Assembly: GCA_050295975.1 (NCBI GenBank)
Contig: JBNKQR010000006.1
Span: 1 to 64,000 of the forward strand
Reading direction: 5' to 3'
Length of the DNA stretch: 64,000 nt
Source of the DNA: JAPHTQ01 sp050295975
Lineage (GTDB): Bacteria > Pseudomonadota > Gammaproteobacteria > Thiohalomonadales > Thiohalomonadaceae
Below, piece by piece: positions 52,170 to 60,282 of the stretch. Under the pieces are notes generated by a model. That model saw only the letters and a list, made by a program, of their open reading frames with translations, made no database searches and was not told the DNA's origin. The position numbers and the translations under genes are program-made. Numbering within the stretch: the stretch's first letter is position 1; every line of letters begins with the position of its first letter.

Positions 52170-52712
52170 ATGAAAAAGATTGAGCACCTGTTTGAAGCTT
52201 TCATGTGGCAAAGTCGCTTCGTGGTAATCTTCGCTGTAATTGCCAGTCTGCTGTCTGCCTTTGCCATGTTCTTTATGACCACAGTCGACGCCATCTATAT
52301 GTGGAGTCACCTGCTGGAATACGCCTCACCCGTCATGGACAGTGCTGCACGTATGGCATTGCGTAGCAGCACCATCACCCATGTGGTGGAAATAGTCGAC
52401 GGCTATCTACTTGCGACGGTGTTATTAATCTTTGCCCTTGGTCTGTATGAACTGTTTATCAGTAAGATCGACATGGCTGAAGGTTCCGAGACCTCGTCGA
52501 ATGTGTTGCTGATCAACAGCCTTGATGATCTAAAGGCACGTTTGGCTAAAGTGATTTTGATGATCCTGATCGTCAAATTCTTTGAGCATGCAATTAGCCT
52601 CAGCTTTAACACAGCGGTTGATCTACTGGCCCTTGCGGGAGGCATAGCACTGATTGGACTGGCCCTCTACCTTTCTCATGCGGGTGATCACTCCTCTGCG
52701 ACTAAGGAGTAG
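52170..52712 (+). CDS. YqhA/UPF0114 family membrane protein
   Basis: 180 residues with four membrane helices. FMWQSRFVVIFAVIASLLSAF and the conserved VVEIVDGYLLATVLLIFALGLYELFISK fit UPF0114. Function unknown. Followed 18 nt later by a thioredoxin-like gene. Confidence 0.85.
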   Translation: MKKIEHLFEAFMWQSRFVVIFAVIASLLSAFAMFFMTTVDAIYMWSHLLEYASPVMDSAARMALRSSTITHVVEIVDGYLLATVLLIFALGLYELFISKIDMAEGSETSSNVLLINSLDDLKARLAKVILMILIVKFFEHAISLSFNTAVDLLALAGGIALIGLALYLSHAGDHSSATKE

Positions 52713-52730
52713 ATTAGGTATCCTTTCACG

Positions 52731-53225
52731 ATGCGACATGTTAATACGGCTTTAAGGAGTATTGTTGCAGCATGGCTATTGTTGCTTGGTATTTTATCGT
52801 TTAGCAGCATACTTTATGCTGCCGATGCTGATAAACAGTTTATCGACATTCATGGTGCAACGGTTGATCTCGGCACATATCGTGGTAAATGGGTTGTGAT
52901 TAATTATTGGGCCACCTGGTGTCCACCATGTCTTGAAGAGATACCAGAGTTGATCCATTTCCATGATACGCATAACCAGAGTGATGCTGTGGTTGTCGGT
53001 ATGAGTATGGATGAGACTCCCATCGTCGCGTTGAGACGTTTTGTTGAAGAGAATATGATGAGTTATCCGGTTATCCCGAAGCGTAAAGGTATGCCGATAA
53101 TTGGCTACATCTCTGGTTTGCCAACCACCTATATGATAGACCCGGAAGGCAATATTGCAGCGATGAAGACTGGCCAGGTTACCACTGAGATGCTAGAAAG
53201 TTTTATAGAGAAAAACAGTAAATAA
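52731..53225 (+). CDS. TlpA-like periplasmic thiol-disulfide oxidoreductase
   Basis: 164 residues. N-terminal signal or anchor helix (SIVAAWLLLLGILSFSSILYA), then a thioredoxin fold with active site WATWCPPCLEE and cis-proline region GLPTTYMID. The CPPC centre suggests a reductant of periplasmic proteins such as apocytochromes. Next to a second thioredoxin-like gene. Confidence 0.88.
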   Translation: MRHVNTALRSIVAAWLLLLGILSFSSILYAADADKQFIDIHGATVDLGTYRGKWVVINYWATWCPPCLEEIPELIHFHDTHNQSDAVVVGMSMDETPIVALRRFVEENMMSYPVIPKRKGMPIIGYISGLPTTYMIDPEGNIAAMKTGQVTTEMLESFIEKNSK

Positions 53226-53268
53226 CACAGGTCAAAAGATCTGGTACCACACCCCCGGAGGCAAGGAT

Positions 53269-53802
53269 ATGCAAAGGTCTATTAGTGCAATCCTCTTTAT
53301 TGGATTAACCATTCTGTGCTCAAGCAATGTAAACGCAGAAAGCCCACGCGATCCCTACACCTACTTCTTTAACGAAACCTTCGGTGATTTTTCTGAAGAG
53401 TTGCAGAATGCGCGTGATGCCAACAAAAAGGGCATTATGATCTTCTTTGAAATGGATGAATGTCCATTTTGTCACTGGATGAAGGTCAATGTACTAAACC
53501 GTCCAGATGTGCAGGCCTATTATCGAGAGAATTTTATGATGTTTCCTCTGGATATCGAAGGCGATGTACAAATCACGGATTTTAGCGGCAAGACCATGAG
53601 CCAAAAAGATTTTGCCTTTAAGGAATTCCGCGTTCGTGCAACACCGATGATCGCCTTCTTTGATCTCGACGGCAAACTGATACATCGTCATACCGGGCGG
53701 ACCAGTGATGTAGATGAGTTTATGTTGATGGGGCGTTTTGTTGCTGAGGGAAAGTACAAGGATACGAAGTTCGCCCGCTATAAACGTGCCCAGAGAAAAT
53801 AG
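53269..53802 (+). CDS. SoxW-like periplasmic thioredoxin-family protein
   Basis: 177 residues with a signal peptide (ending NVNA) and strong ribosome site (CGGAGG). Active site MDECPFCHWMK, then RVRATPMIAFFDLDGKL with the cis-proline. The CPFC centre with upstream acidic residues is typical of SoxW/DUF255-like thioredoxins that keep periplasmic sulfur-oxidation proteins reduced. No sox genes are in the window, so the partner is unknown. Confidence 0.83.
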   Translation: MQRSISAILFIGLTILCSSNVNAESPRDPYTYFFNETFGDFSEELQNARDANKKGIMIFFEMDECPFCHWMKVNVLNRPDVQAYYRENFMMFPLDIEGDVQITDFSGKTMSQKDFAFKEFRVRATPMIAFFDLDGKLIHRHTGRTSDVDEFMLMGRFVAEGKYKDTKFARYKRAQRK

Positions 53803-53808
53803 TGCGGA

Positions 53809-55134
53809 ATGGCAGGGATGAATCTCTCCATACTCTTTCGCACAATTCTCTGCTTTCTGCTCTTGCAGTCAGGTGTGGTTTCCGCAATTGAAGCACTGCC
53901 AGAACCACTGACGCTGGAGTACGCATTGTCGCTTGCCGATTCGCAACATCCGGATTTATTACTCCAACAATCCGACCGGGCTAGAAGTGAAGCAGAACTG
54001 CTCGGTGCCGAGTCAGACACTGCGGTTTCTGTCACTATCGAGGGACGAGCACGCTGGATCCAGCCTCCCGACATCGCGCCTGATAACAGTGTGACGGATG
54101 ATCACAAGCTGAGTCTCCTTCTGCGTAAACCACTCTATGACTTTGGCCAATCCTCATCCCGCTATGAGGCTGCGCTACAGGCCAATATCGGATCGGAGCA
54201 GCGATATAAACTTGCACTTCTACAGCGGAAGGTGACGATTATGCGCGCCTATTTCGATGTGCTGTTGTCGGATATGGAGTATGCGCGGGATAACGAGGCA
54301 TTAGCGACCGCATTTATTGCCTTTGATCGCTTAACTACGAGACAGGAACTGGGTCAGGCATCGGATATCGCGGTGGCAGAACTGGATAGCGCCTATCAGC
54401 AGGCACGTCTACAACTCAATCTGAGTGAAACACGCCAACGCGCAACCCGTGCACGACTGGCCAATGTGCTTGGACGACCAGGCATGCTCTCTTCAGAACT
54501 GCGTACCCCGGCACTGGATTATCATCAGCGCCAACTGCCTGAATATGAAAAGCTGCTGTCCCAGGCTATGACAACCAGTCCACTACTGAAGGCACTTCAG
54601 GCCGAACTGACCGCAACCCAACAGCGACTTAATGCCTCTCGTGCCAGTGGCAGGCCTAGACTTGATGCCGAGCTTGAGGCCTCAGAATATAGCCGTGAGC
54701 TGGGCAGCAGTGACAGTTGGCGTGCTGGTATTAATTTGAGTGTGCCACTCTATACAGGCGGTCGCGTTGATGCCATGGCCGCACAGCAGCAGGCAGAGCT
54801 CTATCGCATACAGGCAACACTGGAACAGGCCCGTTACGACCTGCGCCAGCAGGTGCTTGAACAGTGGTTGGAGTTACAGACACTCAAATTGCGGCGCGAA
54901 CGTGCTAATAGCCAATCGGATTTTCGTGAGCTCTATCTTGACCAGAGTCGGGCTAATTATGAAATGGAGTTCAAGTCTGATCTGGGTGATGCGATGGTAC
55001 GTCTCTCTGAAGCACAACTGGATTTGGCAAAAAATAGTTTTGATTTTGCTATCGCCTGGGAGCAGTTGGCACTGTTGGTCGGCGGACCGATTGATCAGGT
55101 TGCCGCTGAATCTTCCCAGGTCGAAATGCAGTAA
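53809..55134 (+). CDS. TolC-family outer-membrane efflux protein
   Basis: 441 residues with a signal peptide (MNLSILFRTILCFLLLQSGVVSA). Two OEP repeats with long amphipathic helices: LSLADSQHPDLLLQQSDRARSEAELLGAES and the second, starting AMTTSPLLKALQAELTATQQRL with INLSVPLYTGGRVD. Forms a trimeric channel. The adaptor gene follows 8 nt later but no inner-membrane pump is adjacent. Confidence 0.87.
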   Translation: MAGMNLSILFRTILCFLLLQSGVVSAIEALPEPLTLEYALSLADSQHPDLLLQQSDRARSEAELLGAESDTAVSVTIEGRARWIQPPDIAPDNSVTDDHKLSLLLRKPLYDFGQSSSRYEAALQANIGSEQRYKLALLQRKVTIMRAYFDVLLSDMEYARDNEALATAFIAFDRLTTRQELGQASDIAVAELDSAYQQARLQLNLSETRQRATRARLANVLGRPGMLSSELRTPALDYHQRQLPEYEKLLSQAMTTSPLLKALQAELTATQQRLNASRASGRPRLDAELEASEYSRELGSSDSWRAGINLSVPLYTGGRVDAMAAQQQAELYRIQATLEQARYDLRQQVLEQWLELQTLKLRRERANSQSDFRELYLDQSRANYEMEFKSDLGDAMVRLSEAQLDLAKNSFDFAIAWEQLALLVGGPIDQVAAESSQVEMQ

Positions 55135-55142
55135 AGGAGCAA

Positions 55143-55916
55143 ATGATGAAAACCATAGTCAACAATACTCTTCTGCTCTGCTCCCTGTTTGCTTCTTCAG
55201 CGGTATGTGCAGATTGGGATGGAGCGCTCGATTGGGCGAGACGTACTGAAATGAGCACCGCTGCCAGTGGTGTGGTGGATCGAGTGCTCGTTCGGGCAGG
55301 TGAACGGATTAAGGAAAAAACGGTACTGCTTCAACTGGAGCAGACAACTCTGCGTGCGAGGGTCGAGCAGGCCAAAGCGACGTTGCAGCACGTTACCCTG
55401 TTGCGTGATGAGGCTGAGCGAGAGCTTAATCGTTCCCAGGAACTCTATGACCGCACCCTTCTGGCGGATCACGATCTAACCCTCGCTAAACTTGCCTTTG
55501 CAGAAGCCGAAGCTGTATATCAGCGTGGTCGCGCCGACATGCAGGCGGCGGAAGATGAACTGAGCGACAGTGAATTGCATGCCCCCTTCGATGCGGTGGT
55601 GCTTGACCGCAGAGTGCAACCGGCGCAGACCGTGATGAATCAACTACGCGTTGAGCCGATGCTGGTGCTGGCATCAGCGACGGAGATGGTGGCTCGGTTT
55701 ACTGTTCAGCCCGATGAAGTGAAAGAACTTGCACCAGGAAATAAGGTGAATGTTTCGGTTGATGGTGAGCGCTATCAGGGTGTTGTTGAATCACTACGAC
55801 TGGATCTGAGTGGCGGTTACTCAAGTTCGACAGCAAAGGGCTATACCGTTGAGGTGCTGTTCCCAACAAACAAGCCACTTCTTCCCGGTACAGCGGCGAG
55901 TATCAGTTTGCCGTGA
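55143..55916 (+). CDS. HlyD/RND-type periplasmic adaptor protein
   Basis: 257 residues, short for an adaptor. Signal peptide, then lipoyl halves split by a helical hairpin: ASGVVDRVLVRAGERIKEKTVLLQLEQ and, after the coiled coil, LHAPFDAVVLDRRVQPAQTV; a beta-barrel domain ends the protein. It should bridge the TolC-like channel to an inner-membrane transporter not encoded here. The stop overlaps the acylphosphatase GTG by 4 nt. Confidence 0.83.
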   Translation: MMKTIVNNTLLLCSLFASSAVCADWDGALDWARRTEMSTAASGVVDRVLVRAGERIKEKTVLLQLEQTTLRARVEQAKATLQHVTLLRDEAERELNRSQELYDRTLLADHDLTLAKLAFAEAEAVYQRGRADMQAAEDELSDSELHAPFDAVVLDRRVQPAQTVMNQLRVEPMLVLASATEMVARFTVQPDEVKELAPGNKVNVSVDGERYQGVVESLRLDLSGGYSSSTAKGYTVEVLFPTNKPLLPGTAASISLP

Positions 55917-56188
55917 GTAGCTGTCTACGCTGCTATGTCTCCGGCCGGGTGCAGGGTGTCTGGTTTCGTGGCTCAACACGCGACCAGGCTGAACGACTCG
56001 GTCTGAGTGGCTATGCCAGAAATCTTCCAGATGGTCGGGTTGAGGTGCTGGCTTGCGGTGAACTCGTTGCCCTGGAGACACTACAAAAATGGTTGTGGCA
56101 GGGGCCGTCTGCGGCGAGTGTCAGTGATGTGGAGTGTCATTCACTTGATGCTGCTGAACCGATTCCGCAAGGGTTCACCACCGCCTGA
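55913..56188 (+). CDS. Acylphosphatase
   Basis: 91 residues from GTG. The CYVSGRVQGVWFRGSTRDQAERL loop supplies the catalytic arginine and SGYARNLPDGRVEV the catalytic asparagine. Hydrolyses acyl phosphates. Coupled by GTGA overlap to the adaptor gene, although functionally unrelated as far as known. Confidence 0.92.
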   Translation: MSSCLRCYVSGRVQGVWFRGSTRDQAERLGLSGYARNLPDGRVEVLACGELVALETLQKWLWQGPSAASVSDVECHSLDAAEPIPQGFTTA

Positions 56189-56189
56189 A

Positions 56190-56762
56190 TCAACGGTACC
56201 AACGGCTGCGTAGAGCAGCATATACCCGGTTAGGATATTTGAAACTATTGATGCTGCCGTTGTAGCGTGCCAGAGCCCGGGTGCGGTTTCCTTTCTCTTT
56301 GTCGAGATAGTAGCGCAGAATAGTGCAGCCAAAACGCAGGTTGGTTTCGATACTAAACAGATTGGCGTTGGGTTGATTGAGCTCTTTCAACCAGAAAGGC
56401 ATTACCTGCATCAGACCGCGTGCCCCGGCATTGGAAATAGCAAAGCGATCAAAATTGCTCTCCACCTGAATCACTGCTAGCACCAGTTCTACTGGGAGCT
56501 TGGCTTTGTTTGCCTCGGCATGAATATGGCGCAACATATTCAAACGCTTTTTTTCGTTGGGAATGATGCCGCGTAGCCGTTGAGACATGTCTGTAAGCCA
56601 CACTTCTGCATCGTAGCGATCAGCGAAACTTTCGTGCTCAGCAAGGGCTTCAATCAGACGTTTTTTTAGTAGTGGGTCGACACTTTGCTCCGCCCACACA
56701 GGTGCCTGCCAGGTAAGGCAGGTAAGCAGGCTGATGGTGATAAGTAGTTGACGGGACATCAC
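56190..56762 (-). CDS. Lytic transglycosylase (SLT domain)
   Basis: 190 residues with a signal peptide (ISLLTCLTWQAPVWA). The catalytic glutamate is in AVIQVESNFDRFA, followed by the SLT family motifs GARGLMQVMPFW, NLRFGCTILRYYL and ALARYNGS. Cleaves peptidoglycan in the periplasm to anhydro-muropeptides. Small, single-domain member. Confidence 0.9.
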   Translation of the reverse strand: MMSRQLLITISLLTCLTWQAPVWAEQSVDPLLKKRLIEALAEHESFADRYDAEVWLTDMSQRLRGIIPNEKKRLNMLRHIHAEANKAKLPVELVLAVIQVESNFDRFAISNAGARGLMQVMPFWLKELNQPNANLFSIETNLRFGCTILRYYLDKEKGNRTRALARYNGSINSFKYPNRVYAALRSRWYR

Positions 56763-56815
56763 TTGGCATCCGTGACACTATGCAATAGCTAAATCTTTGC
56801 TGTTTGGGAGTGTTA

Positions 56816-57424
56816 ATGCAAGTTTTTAGGCAATTGATTCTGGCTGGATGGGCGCTACCGTTGCTGCTTTCGTTCTGCATCGTTTTAATCATGCTGGGCG
56901 GTGAGAGTGCGTCACAATGGTTGCGCTATGATCGGCTGGCGATCATGCAGGGTGAGTATTGGCGCCTGCTGACGGCGCATCTGACACACCTGGGTTGGTC
57001 GCATCTGTTACTCAATCTGGCTGGGCTGTTTCTGCTCTGGATATTGCTAGGCGATGTGCTGAGCCGTACCGGCTGGATACTGCTGCTGCTTGTCTCTGCC
57101 TTAGCCATTAGTGCAGGGCTATGGCTGTTTGACCCCCAACTACGCTGGTATGTGGGTCTCTCTGGTGTTTTGCACGGGATGCTTCTGGGAGGCGCGCTAT
57201 TACTAGCACTAAATGGCAGCCGTGAGGGGATCTATCTGTTGCTGGTCTGTGTTGGCAAGCTGCTGTGGGAACAGTTTATGGGCCCAATGCCCGGCAGTGA
57301 GGCCACTGCCGGCGGTAAGGTTATTGTGAATGCCCACCTTTACGGCGCCGTCGCCGGTGGGGTTTTTGTTCTGTCACTCTGGAGCCGAAATGGCTGGCGC
57401 AAGTGTTTTGTCCGATTAAGCTAA
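56816..57424 (+). CDS. rrtA: Rhombosortase (rhomboid-family intramembrane serine protease)
   Basis: 202 residues with six membrane helices. Catalytic serine S116 in GLSGVLHGM and histidine H174 in NAHLYGAVAGG fit the rhombosortase branch, together with the early YWRLLTAHLTHLGWSHLLLNLAGL. These enzymes cleave GlyGly-CTERM tails so that secreted proteins reach the surface. The ATG at 56816 has GGGAG upstream; a TTG at 56804 is possible. The M4 protease in this window carries a matching tail. Confidence 0.88.
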   Translation: MQVFRQLILAGWALPLLLSFCIVLIMLGGESASQWLRYDRLAIMQGEYWRLLTAHLTHLGWSHLLLNLAGLFLLWILLGDVLSRTGWILLLLVSALAISAGLWLFDPQLRWYVGLSGVLHGMLLGGALLLALNGSREGIYLLLVCVGKLLWEQFMGPMPGSEATAGGKVIVNAHLYGAVAGGVFVLSLWSRNGWRKCFVRLS

Positions 57425-57427
57425 ACC

Positions 57428-59149
57428 CTAACTAACTTTTTCCTTGAGTGTATCGAGTAATCCTTCCAGTGGAAGATTAATGCTCTCTGCATCACGTCTT
57501 CCCTTGTACTCTACACAGCCATCTTTAAGAGCCCTATCACCGATAACAATACGGTGTGGCACACCAATCAGTTCCATGTCGGCAAACATCACTCCCGCGC
57601 GTTCATTGCGGTCATCAAACAGCACTTCGTAACCGGCTTCGGACAGTTCTGTGTAAAGACGCTCGGCGGTTTCGCGTACGGTTTCCGATTTCTGCATATT
57701 CATCGGTAACAGCGCGATCTGGAACGGGGCGATGGGGTCCGGCCAGATGATGCCTTTGTCATCGTGGTTCTGCTCGATAGCCGCAGCGACCACACGTGAG
57801 ACGCCGATGCCGTAACAACCCATGGTCATCACTGTCGCCTTGCCGTTTTCATCCAGTACGGTGGCGTTCATCGCTTCACTATATTTTTTACCGAGCTGGA
57901 AAATATGGCCAACCTCAATGCCGCGCTTGATGGTGAGGGTGCCCTTGCCATCGGGGCTGGCATCGCCTTCGACCACGTTACGCAGATCGGCGGTCTGCGG
58001 TTCCGGTAGATCTCGGCCCCAGTTCACCCCGGTCAGGTGCTGGCCATCCTGATTTGCTCCGCAGATGAAGTCGGCCAGATGCGCCGCATCGCGGTCAACA
58101 ATAAGTGGAATCTTGAGTCCTACCGGGCCGATGGAGCCGGGGTTACAGCCAACGGCCTTTAGCACCTCTTCGTCACTGGCAAGGGTCAGGGGGCTGAATA
58201 CGCCGGGTAGATTGGCGGCCTTGATCTCATTCAGTTCATGATCGCCACGCAGAGCCAGGGCGATGACGCCCTGTGCCTCGCCTTCGTCGTTTGCAGCGAG
58301 CACTACCAGGGTCTTTAGCGTTTGTGTCGGAGAGACCTTGAGGAAGGCAGAGACCTCTTCGATGCTGTGCTGTTCTGGTGTGTCCACTGTGGTCAGGGTG
58401 GCGATGGCTGCGGGTCGAGCCCCCTGCGGTGGTAACGCCTCGGCCTTTTCCACGTTGGCGGCGTATTCGCTACCGTTGGAGAAGGCGATGGCATCTTCAC
58501 CAGAATCTGCCATAACGTGAAATTCGTGGGAGCCACTGCCACCGATGGCGCCGGTGTCGGCCAGTACCGGACGGAAGTCGAGACCGAGACGGGTAAAAAT
58601 GCGGCTGTAGGTGTCATGCATTACCTGGTATGTCGCTTCTAGCGAGGCATCGTCCAGGTGGAAAGAGTAGGCGTCCTTCATCAGGAATTCGCGGGCGCGC
58701 ATCACGCCGAAGCGGGGACGGCGCTCGTCACGAAATTTGGTCTGAATTTGGTAAAAATTGGCCGGAAGCTGTTTGTAGCTCTGCAACTCGTTACGGATCA
58801 TATCTGTGATGATCTCTTCATGGGTTGGCCCAAAGCAAAACTCACGGCTGTGGCGGTCGGTCATGCGCAGCATCTCCGCTCCCATCACATCCCAACGGCC
58901 AGACTCCTGCCACAACTCGGCGGGTTGTACCGCGGGCATCAACACCTCCTGGGCGCCTGCGCGGTCCATCTCTTCGCGGACAATCTTCTCTACCTTGCGC
59001 AGCACCCGTAGTCCCAGTGGTAGCCAGGTGTAGAGGCCCGAGGCGAGCTTGCGGATCATGCCGGCGCGCAGCATCAGTTGGTGACTGACGATTTCGGCGT
59101 CGGTCGGGTTTTCTTTCAGGGTGGCGATCAGGTATTGGGAGGTGCGCAT
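57428..59149 (-). CDS. proS: Prolyl-tRNA synthetase (bacterial type with INS editing domain)
   Basis: 573 residues. Class II motifs: LASGLYTWLPLGLRVLRKVE near the N-terminus, FRDERRPRFGVMRAREFLMKDAYSF (motif 2), and CYGIGVSRVVAAAIEQ (motif 3). The middle 200 residues are the YbaK-like editing insertion (TQTLKTLVVLAANDEG to ADFICGANQDGQHLTGVNW), which clears mischarged Ala. The C-terminal anticodon domain is DPIAPFQIALLPMNM onward. Confidence 0.97.
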   Translation of the reverse strand: MRTSQYLIATLKENPTDAEIVSHQLMLRAGMIRKLASGLYTWLPLGLRVLRKVEKIVREEMDRAGAQEVLMPAVQPAELWQESGRWDVMGAEMLRMTDRHSREFCFGPTHEEIITDMIRNELQSYKQLPANFYQIQTKFRDERRPRFGVMRAREFLMKDAYSFHLDDASLEATYQVMHDTYSRIFTRLGLDFRPVLADTGAIGGSGSHEFHVMADSGEDAIAFSNGSEYAANVEKAEALPPQGARPAAIATLTTVDTPEQHSIEEVSAFLKVSPTQTLKTLVVLAANDEGEAQGVIALALRGDHELNEIKAANLPGVFSPLTLASDEEVLKAVGCNPGSIGPVGLKIPLIVDRDAAHLADFICGANQDGQHLTGVNWGRDLPEPQTADLRNVVEGDASPDGKGTLTIKRGIEVGHIFQLGKKYSEAMNATVLDENGKATVMTMGCYGIGVSRVVAAAIEQNHDDKGIIWPDPIAPFQIALLPMNMQKSETVRETAERLYTELSEAGYEVLFDDRNERAGVMFADMELIGVPHRIVIGDRALKDGCVEYKGRRDAESINLPLEGLLDTLKEKVS

Positions 59150-59248
59150 AGGGATCTGTTATCCGGTTTGATGCTGATTAAGAGAAGCGACATTGTAGAC
59201 AAAGCAGCCCCTGCCCGTACAGCGCGGTGGTGTGCAAATGGAGCGGGA

Positions 59249-59593
59249 TTAGAAGGTAGAGCCGTTCCAGCCCCACATATGTCGCGGGGCATCGGAAAAT
59301 TCGATATAAATGCGGTCAGTGGCTATGCCCAGCTCTTCGGAAATCAGGTCACAGAGGGTGTGGGAAAATTCTTTGGTCTGATCACTGGGCAGGCCGATGC
59401 TTTTCAGTTCCAGGTAGGCACAGGGTTTGTCGTTGGCATCAAACAGCATTGGTATATCACTTTCGAGGGAAGCCATGACGTAGCGTTCAGGTTTGCCTAG
59501 CGCCGTGGCGACCACACTGGAGCCCTTGCGCAGCAGTATCTCCTGTTTTTCCGCAGGTACGTTACTGTTGGTTCGAATGAGTAGGTAAGGCAC
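59249..59593 (-). CDS. MIF/phenylpyruvate tautomerase family protein
   Basis: 114 residues. MPYLLIRTNSNVP begins with the proline that serves as catalytic base after Met removal; VMASLESDIPMLF and RIYIEFSDAPRHMWGWNGSTF are family segments. Cytoplasmic trimer; the physiological substrate in bacteria is unclear. Confidence 0.88.
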   Translation of the reverse strand: MPYLLIRTNSNVPAEKQEILLRKGSSVVATALGKPERYVMASLESDIPMLFDANDKPCAYLELKSIGLPSDQTKEFSHTLCDLISEELGIATDRIYIEFSDAPRHMWGWNGSTF

Positions 59594-59604
59594 GGGTGAA
59601 TGTG

Positions 59605-60033
59605 TCAGTTGCAGTAGGCGTTTATCATGGCTTGAGCCTCTTTTATTTTGCTGGCGCGCATCTCCTCACTGAGGGTAATCACGGTACCATCTGGCTGCTG
59701 TATCCGATCTGAATTCTGGAAAATTTGCAGGTTCTGTCTGGCAGTTTCGCAATTCTGTTTGCGTGTTTCGACCACCTTGGCCGCCGCATCGGTAGTGGCA
59801 GGTGTACTCTCTTCAGATTTCCTTGCCTCGACCTTATCCTGCTCGGTTTGATAAGGATTGGCGTCTTTAACCTGCATCTTCTCACTTTGGGCAGCAGATT
59901 TTGCAGGCGGGGTCTGGCTGTAGTGGACGCGGCCGCTTTCATCTACCCATTTGTAAAGCGAGACGGCCTGCGCTGGAGTAAGGGCCGCCAGACCAAGCAG
60001 TGTGACAAGAAGTAAAATCCTTCTGAAAAACAT
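59605..60033 (-). CDS. DUF4124 domain exported protein
   Basis: 142 residues from the ATG at 60033 (GGAA upstream); starts at 60045 or 60084 are possible. Signal peptide (RRILLLVTLLGLAALTPAQA) followed by VSLYKWVDESGRVHYSQTPP, the DUF4124 signature, then a charged coiled-coil-like tail. Function unknown. Divergent from the ilv operon. Confidence 0.82.
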   Translation of the reverse strand: MFFRRILLLVTLLGLAALTPAQAVSLYKWVDESGRVHYSQTPPAKSAAQSEKMQVKDANPYQTEQDKVEARKSEESTPATTDAAAKVVETRKQNCETARQNLQIFQNSDRIQQPDGTVITLSEEMRASKIKEAQAMINAYCN

Positions 60034-60148
60034 GTCTATTTCCATGAACAGGGCACCATTTTGTATTGCTCGGGATAGGGGCAAGAACGCCTACTTCGCC
60101 AATTATGGGCAATTTGCATCGAAGTACAAGACCAACAAAGGGTGTAGT

Positions 60149-60196
60149 GTGCGTAAAACCCTGTTATTGCTTGACCTTTGGGTTGATTGCAAGTAG
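60149..60196 (+). CDS. Leader peptide of the ilvBNC attenuator
   Basis: A 15-codon frame from GTG: M-R-K-T-L-L-L-L-D-L-W-V-D-C-K, then TAG. Five of the 15 residues are leucine and one is valine, as expected for branched-chain amino-acid attenuators. AAAGGG lies about 8 nt upstream. A terminator hairpin starts 30 nt after the stop, and the acetolactate synthase gene follows. Starved Leu- or Val-tRNA would stall ribosomes here and allow read-through. Read from sequence and context, not tested. Confidence 0.65.
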   Translation: MRKTLLLLDLWVDCK

Positions 60197-60226
60197 TTTT
60201 CCCCTTTTTTACAGCACAATTCACAC

Positions 60227-60253
60227 ACGCCCGTTACCGCGGGTGTTTTTCTT
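60227..60253 (+). terminator. Attenuator terminator in the ilvB leader
   Basis: Seven-bp stem ACGCCCG / CGGGTGT (one G-T pair) with loop TTACCG, followed by TTTTCTT. It lies between the Leu-rich leader peptide and the ilvB ribosome site, where a regulated terminator is expected. Confidence 0.6.
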
Positions 60254-60282
60254 CGTATTGAGCCGACGGGAGGCCCTCTCAG

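Noticed and set aside
60171..60199. TTGACC-17-TAGTTT as a possible ilvB promoter
   Set aside because: It lies inside the Leu-rich leader peptide frame, and a start here would leave no room for the leader. The attenuator reading explains the region better, although an internal promoter is not excluded.
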